The notes beneath the pieces were generated by a model, which ran no database searches, had not been told where the DNA came from, and saw only the letters and a program-made list of their open reading frames with translations. Source: Actinomycetes bacterium (lineage in GTDB: Bacteria > Actinomycetota > Actinomycetes > Actinomycetales > Micrococcaceae). Taken from it: a stretch of 7,323 nucleotides of DNA. Below are positions 1 to 4,752 of the stretch, piece by piece. Where the stretch lies: positions 1 to 7,323 of the forward strand of contig JAFAAV010000056.1 of the NCBI GenBank assembly GCA_023426375.1, in the 5' to 3' direction. Every line of letters begins with the position of its first letter. The first letter of the stretch is position 1. Position numbers and translations under genes: made by a program.

Positions 1-1
1 G

Positions 2-74
2 AGCCACCTGCCGGAATCGAACCGGCGACCTATTCTTTACGAGGGAATTGCTCTACCGACTGAGCTAAGGTGGC
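2..74 (-). tRNA. tRNA-Thr, anticodon CGU (codon ACG)
   Basis: Read on the minus strand, this folds as a complete 73-nt cloverleaf. The acceptor stem is GCCACCT with AGGTGGC. The D arm is GCTC/GAGC with an 8-nt loop. The anticodon loop is CTCGTAA, with anticodon CGT at plus positions 39-41. The variable loop is 5 nt and the T arm is GCCGG/CCGGC around TTCGATT. The discriminator base is T at position 2; only one further base (C) is in the window, so whether CCA is encoded cannot be judged. It decodes the threonine codon ACG, which is common in high-GC genomes. The anticodon stem ATTCC/AGAAT has three A-T pairs and one C-G pair, and the pair closing the loop (31-39) is a C-A mismatch. Confidence 0.96.
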
Positions 75-80
75 GCAGCA

Positions 81-96
81 GAACCGAGCACGGTTC
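81..96 (-). repeat. Perfect inverted repeat in the tRNA-Thr 5' leader
   Basis: GAACCG and CGGTTC arms of 6 bp surround a 4-nt loop, 6 nt before the mature tRNA 5' end on the minus strand. In a precursor transcript this would form a short hairpin beside the RNase P cleavage site. The hairpin is seen directly; a role in processing is inference. Confidence 0.5.
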
Positions 97-109
97 AGAT
101 GCACCCAAG

Positions 110-115
110 ACAGTA
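110..115 (-). promoter_or_regulatory. Possible -10 element for tRNA-Thr
   Basis: On the minus strand a TACTGT hexamer lies 35 nt upstream of the mature tRNA, which would leave a leader of about 29 nt. No convincing -35 hexamer sits at the usual distance, so this is a weak call. An independent tRNA promoter is plausible because a terminator-like stem separates the tRNA from the monooxygenase gene before it. Confidence 0.25.
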
Positions 116-121
116 GCAGAC

Positions 122-154
122 AACCCCGCTCAGGCCCCAATCGGCGGGGGTTTT
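122..154 (-). terminator. Terminator-like stem-loop after the monooxygenase operon
   Basis: AACCCCGC (122-129) pairs with GCGGGG and TT (144-152) across a 14-nt loop, with one bulged G. It begins 10 nt beyond the stop codon of the short monooxygenase gene. Read on the minus strand the stem is followed by TTGTCT, a weak U tract; on the plus strand it is followed by TTTT. It probably ends the minus-strand operon and separates it from the tRNA gene. The interrupted stem and weak tail keep confidence moderate. Confidence 0.5.
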
Positions 155-161
155 CACCCCA

Positions 162-1172
162 TCAGGCCTTCGCGTAGCGGTTCTCCGCCGGTGGCAAACC
201 CAGACGTTCGCGCAGCGTGGTTTCTGCATCCGCTGACACTTCAGTGCCAACCAGTTCCGGGACCAGCCCGGCGGCGGCGCGTACGGCCAGTTCCACGTCG
301 TACGGGCCAGTTTCGAGGACGACGCCGCTCACACCGACCTGAACCCACCTCGCCACGAGTTCCGGGTCCAGAGAGTCTGAATCGGCATCGATCACGGCGA
401 GCACCCGCGCAGATGGGTTCCAGTCGAGAACCTTCACGGCCTCTGGCCCCACGGACTCCGCCGGGAGCAGCACCACGTCGGCCTGTTCCACCGCACCCCT
501 CAACGCCTCCAGAGGGACTTCCGGAGTGTGTTCCACGAAGACCGGGAGGTGCCCCTGCGTGGGGCGGGGGACGATCGAGGGCCCCTTGACGGTGAACTCT
601 TCACCCGCAGAATCGGTTCCGCTGAAGTCCACGTAGTGCAGCTTGGAGCGGTCCACGAAGCGACCGGTGGCCTGATCGCGGATCTCCGCGTCTGCCTCCC
701 AGGAGTCCCACAATCGGCGAACCACGTCGATCACGTCCGCGGTTTCCGCCCAGGCGGGTTCTGCGGAAGGTGTGGCGCGCCGACCCACATTGGCGGCGGC
801 GTCGGCACCCAGCGACGGTGCGAACAAGACCCCGGCGCGGCCCCGCGTGGCCCAATCCAGGGATGCGCTCTCGGTGCCCATGAGGAACGGCTCGGTGTGG
901 GTCGTGCGCAGAGTGGGCACGACTGCGATGCTTGAGGTTTGCGGGCCGAGCCACGCGGCGGTCTGCAGCGCAGACAAGCGGCCCGCGGCGGACCCGGCCG
1001 CAGGCGCGGTGTCGAGATCGTCGTCGAGCAGCACGAAGGCCGCGCCGGCGGTCTCCGCGTCGAGGGCAGCCTGACGAACAGCGGCACCGGAGAAGTATTC
1101 GGCGGGATCCAGGCGATCGATCCCCGGACGTGGGGTGATGCGTGCGGCGATCACGAAGGATGGGGTGCTCAT
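162..1172 (-). CDS. Short, divergent LLM-class flavin-dependent oxidoreductase (NtaA/SnaA/DszA-like)
   Basis: This 336-residue protein belongs to the bacterial luciferase-like monooxygenase superfamily, whose active members use reduced FMN and O2 to oxidise small molecules in the cytoplasm. Segments shared with its upstream neighbour place it in the NtaA/SnaA/DszA branch: RGRAG near residue 110, ETADVIDVVRRLWDSWE at 143-159, DRSKLHYVDFSG at 174-185, and VPRPTQGHLPVF at 201-212, followed by ADVVLL at 231-236. The C-terminus (TTLRERLGLPP, 318-328) also matches that branch. It is over 100 residues shorter than the usual 440-460, and the loss lies in the second half. The glycine/serine motif expected after residue 212 (GDSDSG in the neighbour) is replaced by EHTPEV, so normal flavin binding is doubtful. 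The ATG start follows the neighbour's stop by 1 bp, with a strong AGGAGG, so the two are cotranscribed. It may be a non-catalytic partner or an enzyme with altered flavin binding. Family assignment is firm; function is unknown. Confidence 0.88.
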   Translation of the reverse strand: MSTPSFVIAARITPRPGIDRLDPAEYFSGAAVRQAALDAETAGAAFVLLDDDLDTAPAAGSAAGRLSALQTAAWLGPQTSSIAVVPTLRTTHTEPFLMGTESASLDWATRGRAGVLFAPSLGADAAANVGRRATPSAEPAWAETADVIDVVRRLWDSWEADAEIRDQATGRFVDRSKLHYVDFSGTDSAGEEFTVKGPSIVPRPTQGHLPVFVEHTPEVPLEALRGAVEQADVVLLPAESVGPEAVKVLDWNPSARVLAVIDADSDSLDPELVARWVQVGVSGVVLETGPYDVELAVRAAAGLVPELVGTEVSADAETTLRERLGLPPAENRYAKA

Positions 1173-1173
1173 G

Positions 1174-2559
1174 TCAGGCCTCCTGACCGGTGGTTGCTGC
1201 GGCGCGGGCGTCGGTGCGTGCCTGTGACCATTCGGTCGCGAGGCGATAGCCGTCTAGCTCCATGGTGGTGCGCAGGGTGGGGTCGTCCGCGGGGTAGGAA
1301 TCCGGGTAGACATCCATCTCCTGGAGACGCGGAATCACCGTGTCGACGAACTCGTCCAGGCCACCCGGAACCACGGTGGGGATCAGGATGAACCCATCCG
1401 CTGCTCGCTCCTGGATGTACTGATTCATTTTCCGTGCCACGGTGTCCGCGGAGCCCACGAACGCGAAGCGCGGGGATTCCCGCACGACCAGGTCACGAAT
1501 GGACAGGTTCTCGGCCTGGGCGATCTCACGCCAGCGCTGTGCGGTGGCCACCGGGTCCTTGACGTGCTTGACGCGGCCCTGGGAGACCTCGGGGCCGTCC
1601 AGTACGGGGTCGAAGTCGGGGAGCGGTCCGTCCGGATCGAACGAGGACAGATCCGTGTTCCACACGCGTTCCAGGGTCGCGATCGCCGTGGCACCGGAAT
1701 GCTGTGCGTAAGCCTGCTCGCGGGCGCGTTCGGCGGCGTCGGCGTCCGTGTCACCCAGGACGTAGGAGACGCCGGGATAGATGCGCAGGTCGTCCTCGGC
1801 GCGGCCGTACTTGGCCAGGCGGCCCTTCGTGTCCTTGTAGAAGGCCTTGCCGTCCTCCAGCTCCGAATGACGCGTGAAGATGACATCCGCTGAACCTGCG
1901 GCGAACTCACGACCGGAATCAGAATCACCCGCCTGGAAGATCACGGGGTGAACCTGCGGGCTGCGGGGTACGTCGAAGCGCCCGGAAATGTCGAAGAACT
2001 CGCTGCGGTGTTCGTAGGTGCCGGCGGTGTCGTCCGCGTCCTGTGCGGAGGCGGGCCAGGATTCCCAGAGCTTCCGGGCGACATCGATGAAATCCTCGGC
2101 GCGCTCGTAGCGCTGGGGATAAGGGAGATAGCCCCCACGGCGGAAATTCTCGCCGGTGAAGGCATCCGGGCTGGTCACTACGTTCCACGCGGCGCGGCCA
2201 CCCGAGAGGTGGTCGAGGGTCGCGAACTGGCGCGCCAGCTCGTACGGCTCGTGGAAGGTCGCCGTCAGCGTTCCGGCCAAGCCGATCCGCTCGGTGGCTC
2301 CGGCAACAGCAGACAGCACCGTGAGGGTGTCCGGGCGGCCCATGACATCCAGGTCATAGATCTTGCCGTTCATTTCGCGCAGGCGCAGGCCCTCGGCCAG
2401 GAACAGGAAATCCATGAGGCCGCGTTCGGCGGATTGGGCCATCTGGATGAACGAATCCACCGCGATGTGACTTTCGCTGCGCGGATCCGACCAGATCGTG
2501 GTGTTGTTGACGCCCGGAAAATGCGCCGCCAAGTGGACTCTGCGCGGTGAGCTGTTCAT
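1174..2559 (-). CDS. FMN-dependent monooxygenase, NtaA/SnaA/DszA family
   Basis: This 461-residue protein has the normal length for the family of nitrilotriacetate monooxygenase component A, DszA (dibenzothiophene sulfone monooxygenase), SnaA (pristinamycin IIA synthase) and B. subtilis CmoJ/YtnJ. These are cytoplasmic two-component enzymes that use FMNH2 from a separate reductase. Visible family signatures: AQSAERGLMDFLFLAEG (41-57), a substrate- and flavin-side segment in the first barrel half; TLDHLSGGRAAWNVVTS (114-130); YPQRYERAEDFIDVARKLWESW (147-168); HPVIFQAGDSDSGREFAAGSADVIFT (204-229), with the Gly/Ser loop I associate with the FMN phosphate; and VGSADTVARKMNQY with AADGFIL near 368-391. 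The ATG has GAGGGT upstream with a 5-nt gap. It is the first gene of a two-gene operon with the short paralog and is divergent from the FAD/NAD(P)-binding gene. The substrate cannot be read from sequence; known relatives oxidise C-N or C-S bonds of aminopolycarboxylates, sulfones or S-alkylated cysteines. No flavin reductase gene is in the window. Confidence 0.95.
   Translation of the reverse strand: MNSSPRRVHLAAHFPGVNNTTIWSDPRSESHIAVDSFIQMAQSAERGLMDFLFLAEGLRLREMNGKIYDLDVMGRPDTLTVLSAVAGATERIGLAGTLTATFHEPYELARQFATLDHLSGGRAAWNVVTSPDAFTGENFRRGGYLPYPQRYERAEDFIDVARKLWESWPASAQDADDTAGTYEHRSEFFDISGRFDVPRSPQVHPVIFQAGDSDSGREFAAGSADVIFTRHSELEDGKAFYKDTKGRLAKYGRAEDDLRIYPGVSYVLGDTDADAAERAREQAYAQHSGATAIATLERVWNTDLSSFDPDGPLPDFDPVLDGPEVSQGRVKHVKDPVATAQRWREIAQAENLSIRDLVVRESPRFAFVGSADTVARKMNQYIQERAADGFILIPTVVPGGLDEFVDTVIPRLQEMDVYPDSYPADDPTLRTTMELDGYRLATEWSQARTDARAAATTGQEA
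1179..1184 (-). promoter_or_regulatory. Shine-Dalgarno AGGAGG for the short monooxygenase gene
   Basis: A full AGGAGG lies 6 nt before the ATG, inside the last codons of the upstream monooxygenase gene. With the 1-bp intergenic gap (TGA-C-ATG) it fixes the start and points to coupled translation of the two monooxygenases. Confidence 0.85.
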
Positions 2560-2621
2560 GACCTACCCTCTAGTCGACTTCGGTCCCGGACGCGGTCGAG
2601 CGACCGGGCACTCCCGTCCAT
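2556..2621 (-). other. Candidate 21-codon upstream ORF overlapping the monooxygenase start
   Basis: An ATG at 2621-2619 opens a 21-residue reading frame, rich in arginine (six Arg), whose TGA overlaps the monooxygenase ATG as ATGA. The peptide begins MDGSARSLDRVR. No strong ribosome site precedes its ATG, and its DNA includes the CGGTCG-AG-CGACCG inverted repeat. It could be a coupled leader peptide, or a chance ORF in GC-rich DNA. Confidence 0.2.
2593..2606. repeat. Inverted repeat CGGTCG-AG-CGACCG, operator candidate
   Basis: These are the longest contiguous perfect arms in the divergent region: 6-bp arms with a 2-bp spacer, 34-47 bp before the monooxygenase start. On RNA it would form a 5-bp stem with a 4-nt loop. 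Flanking CCCGG (2585-2589) and CCGGG (2604-2608) offer a competing fold. This position would suit a repressor site or a leader hairpin. Confidence 0.35.
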
Positions 2622-2671
2622 GGTGCCGCTGTTCGCGCGGCGGATTCCAACCGGCTGACTTGATTCTTCAC

Positions 2672-2710
2672 ACGCTGTCACAGAGCGTCATCCTGACCTG
2701 CATTCGCAGG
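2672..2710. repeat. Cluster of three adjacent inverted repeats
   Basis: ACGCT-N7-AGCGT (2672-2688), GTCA-TCC-TGAC (2687-2697) and CCTGC-ATTC-GCAGG (2697-2710) sit head to tail with almost no gap, near the middle of the divergent region and 78 bp before the plus-strand start. This could be operator sites for one or more dimeric regulators, or a chained set of small RNA hairpins. No regulator family is recognised. Confidence 0.35.
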
Positions 2711-2776
2711 GCAGGCGGGGATAGCGTGACGAGTACTGTCCGCAGTGCCGCCGGCCGGGCGCGCACGCAACGTTCT

Positions 2777-2781
2777 GGAGG
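2777..2781 (+). promoter_or_regulatory. Shine-Dalgarno GGAGG deciding the GTG start at 2788
   Basis: GGAGG lies 6 nt before GTG. That GTG begins a protein whose dinucleotide-binding strand (VTFVGGGP) starts at residue 6, the expected distance from an N-terminus. No better start exists nearby. Confidence 0.85.
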
Positions 2782-2787
2782 TCACCG

Positions 2788-4737
2788 GTGGACTCACGCA
2801 GCGTCACATTCGTGGGCGGGGGTCCGCGCGCGGCCATGGTTCTGGAGCGCATCACCGCCAACTACCCGCACGACGCCGCTCCGCTCACCGTTCACGTGGT
2901 CGAGCCGTTCGAGCCCGGCGCGGGTCGGATCTGGCGTTACGACCAGTCGCCCCTGCTCAAGCTCAACTCCATGGCTCAGGACATCACCATGTTCACGGAC
3001 GAGTCCGTGGAATGTGCCGGTCCCGCTCGTGAAGGACCGACTCTGCTGGAGTGGTGCCGGGCCGTTGTGGCCGGTGAGATCACCGACCACCGGATCACCG
3101 ACCCGGACATCATGCGACAGGTCCGTGAGCTGGGGCCGGAGAGTTTTCCGACGAGACAACTGCAATCGTTTTATTTGGGGTGGTTCTACCGCCGGACTGC
3201 AGAGCAAGCGGCGGACAACGTGCGCGTGGAAACTCACCGCGGAATGGTTACCTCGGTCACGGATACCTCCAAAGGCCACGTGGTGGAGCTCGACTCGGGC
3301 GACACGATCACCGCGGACGCCGTGGTCTACACCGTGGGACATACGGACAGCATGGGTTCCAACACTCAGTTGACCCGCGAACGCATCGCGAGTGCCCGCG
3401 GCGGTTTCTACGCGCCTCCGGCCTACACGAACGACGTCGACTACTCTGCTGTCCGTCCCGGAGATCGCGTGATCGTGACTGGAATGGGACTGGCCTTCAT
3501 CGACCTCATGGTGCTGTTGTACGAAGGTCGCGGCGGTCACTTCGAAACCACGGGTGAGCGAGTGGATGGTCAGCCCCGCGAAGGGATCCGCGACGGCGGT
3601 CCGCTCACTTATGTGGCGTGCGGCCAAGAGCCCCGTGTCTACGTGGGATCCCGACGCGGCGTGCCCTATCACAGCAAAATCACCTCGGTGCTCTCGGCCG
3701 AACCGGAGCCTCTGCGGTTCATCACCCCGGACACCGTGAGCCACTTGCTGGAGCAGCACAGCACCCTCAACTTCCACGAGCATCTGTGGCCCCTCATCAA
3801 CCAGGAACTCGGCTACCACGTGTATCGCGAACTGATCGTGGGGCACCCCGAACGCGCCCGCATGAGCTGGGAAGAGTTCGCCCCGGCCTACCGCGCGGCC
3901 CACTGGGGGAGCAACGAACTGCATCAGCTGGTTCGCAAGGCCATCCCGGATTCTCGATACCGGGTGGACCTGGCCTCGATCGACCGGCCCTTCGACGACA
4001 TGTTCTTCGAGGACACCCAGCAGGTCCAGGACGCCCTGGTGCGATACATCGAACGCGACCTGACCCTGCGGACGCATCCCGATCATTCCGAGACCCAAGC
4101 TCTCTTCTTGGCGCTGTTGCGCACCTACATGGAGATCGGACGGCTGGTTCCGTTGGAGCACCTGGATGACGAGTCACAGCGGCTCGTCCCGGGGTGGTGG
4201 CACGGGTTCTTCAGCTTTGTCGATTCCGGCCCACCGGCCCACCGTTTGCAAGAGTTGCTGGCTCTGCACCGGGCCGGATTCATCACGTTCCTGGGTCCCG
4301 ATCTCGAGGTCACGACCGCCCACCAGGATGCACCCGAGGGGACCCCGGCGTTCCGGGCGCGCTCGCGGGCCGGGGGTGCGGACGTCTCCGCGAACAGCTG
4401 GATCGAGGCACGGCTCCCGGCACCCACCGTGGTGTCTTCCGCAGACCCGGCGCTGCACCATGTGCACTCCAGTGGAGCGGGGGTCGAGCAGAACTTCGAA
4501 ACCGAGGACGGCGCCACCGTGAGCACCGGGAAACTCGTAGTGGAGTCCACCGGTCACGTGGTCGACCGCGCAGGGGATGTTCGGCCCACCGTGTTCGCCG
4601 CGGGCCACTTCACCTCGGCCTGGAACGTGGGGGCGTTCGCGCGTCCGAATTCCAACTCCGCGCCGTTCCGGCAGTGTGACGGTCTGGCTCGGACCGTGCT
4701 GACGTCCCTCGGGCTGCCGGTGGTCCCGGCCAAGTAA
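2788..4737 (+). CDS. FAD/NAD(P)-binding protein (NAD_binding_9 type)
   Basis: This 649-residue protein has an N-terminal Rossmann fold: VTFVGGGPRA at residues 6-15, where the glycine-rich loop holds the FAD diphosphate, and VHVVEP at 35-40, where Glu39 would bind the adenosine ribose. GRIWRYDQSPLLKLNSMAQD (46-65) fits the segment after it in the large FAD/NAD(P)-binding family I know as PF13454. A second nucleotide-binding motif, VIVTGMGLAFID (228-239), suggests an NAD(P) site. A poorly recognisable, partly helical region covers about 320-540. The C-terminus VFAAGHFTSAWNVGAFARPNSNS (602-624) resembles the FAD-closing segment of flavin disulfide-reductase-like folds. There is no signal peptide or membrane segment, so it is cytosolic. 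It is transcribed divergently from the monooxygenase operon and likely acts with it, as an NAD(P)H-dependent oxidoreductase or N-/S-oxygenase on the same or a following substrate. The precise reaction is unknown. Its stop lies 8 bp from the convergent hydrolase stop. Confidence 0.88.
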   Translation: MDSRSVTFVGGGPRAAMVLERITANYPHDAAPLTVHVVEPFEPGAGRIWRYDQSPLLKLNSMAQDITMFTDESVECAGPAREGPTLLEWCRAVVAGEITDHRITDPDIMRQVRELGPESFPTRQLQSFYLGWFYRRTAEQAADNVRVETHRGMVTSVTDTSKGHVVELDSGDTITADAVVYTVGHTDSMGSNTQLTRERIASARGGFYAPPAYTNDVDYSAVRPGDRVIVTGMGLAFIDLMVLLYEGRGGHFETTGERVDGQPREGIRDGGPLTYVACGQEPRVYVGSRRGVPYHSKITSVLSAEPEPLRFITPDTVSHLLEQHSTLNFHEHLWPLINQELGYHVYRELIVGHPERARMSWEEFAPAYRAAHWGSNELHQLVRKAIPDSRYRVDLASIDRPFDDMFFEDTQQVQDALVRYIERDLTLRTHPDHSETQALFLALLRTYMEIGRLVPLEHLDDESQRLVPGWWHGFFSFVDSGPPAHRLQELLALHRAGFITFLGPDLEVTTAHQDAPEGTPAFRARSRAGGADVSANSWIEARLPAPTVVSSADPALHHVHSSGAGVEQNFETEDGATVSTGKLVVESTGHVVDRAGDVRPTVFAAGHFTSAWNVGAFARPNSNSAPFRQCDGLARTVLTSLGLPVVPAK

Positions 4738-4738
4738 C

Positions 4739-4752
4739 CGCGTCGCTACGCG
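4739..4752. repeat. Short hairpin CGCGT-CGCT-ACGCG at the convergent gene ends
   Basis: Five-bp perfect arms with a 4-nt loop span the 8-bp gap between the two convergent stop codons and the last codons of the hydrolase gene. Neither strand has a T run after it, so it is not a canonical intrinsic terminator, although it is the only stem at this junction. It may slow or pair converging transcripts. Confidence 0.3.

Larger units (their letters stand above)
2560..2787. promoter_or_regulatory. Divergent control region between monooxygenase operon and FAD/NAD(P)-binding gene
   Basis: This 228-bp gap must hold promoters for both directions. I find no hexamer pair close to the housekeeping sigma consensus in either direction. 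It does hold several perfect inverted repeats: AGTCGACT (2572-2579), CGGTCG-AG-CGACCG (2593-2606), ACGCT-N7-AGCGT (2672-2688), GTCA-TCC-TGAC (2687-2697), CCTGC-ATTC-GCAGG (2697-2710), ACTG-TCCG-CAGT (2735-2746) and CCGGCCGG (2751-2758). Such symmetry suits binding by dimeric repressors or activators, or RNA hairpins in a leader. No known riboswitch core was recognised. That it controls both units is inference from divergent orientation. Confidence 0.6.

Noticed and set aside
1..74. tRNA-Thr as an integration site for a mobile element carrying the cassette
   Set aside because: Element insertion normally uses the tRNA 3' end, which faces out of the window, and no repeat of tRNA sequence or integrase gene is seen on the cassette side.
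1948..2550. 200-codon plus-strand frame opposite the NtaA-like monooxygenase
   Set aside because: Antisense shadow; composition reflects the opposite strand's codons and no motif is visible.
2619..2657. 12-codon plus-strand ORF (MVPLFARRIPTG) upstream of the FAD/NAD(P)-binding gene
   Set aside because: No ribosome site before it, about 130 bp from the gene, and no conserved leader motif; likely chance.
2560..2787. SAM, cobalamin or other riboswitch in the divergent region
   Set aside because: Segments such as ATTCCAACC on the plus strand gave a first impression of an S-box, but the conserved core motifs and helix order are not there on either strand.
3135..3180. Locally AT-richer codons in the FAD/NAD(P)-binding gene as a sign of recent transfer
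   Set aside because: The stretch around SFYLGW uses TTT, TAT and TTG but is very short; the rest of the gene looks like its neighbours, so it is not evidence by itself.
2794..4161. 455-codon open frame on the minus strand opposite the FAD/NAD(P)-binding gene
   Set aside because: It lies wholly antisense to a gene with clear family motifs. The translation is low-complexity, rich in His, Val and Gly, with no recognisable domain, as expected from the reverse complement of GC-rich codons.
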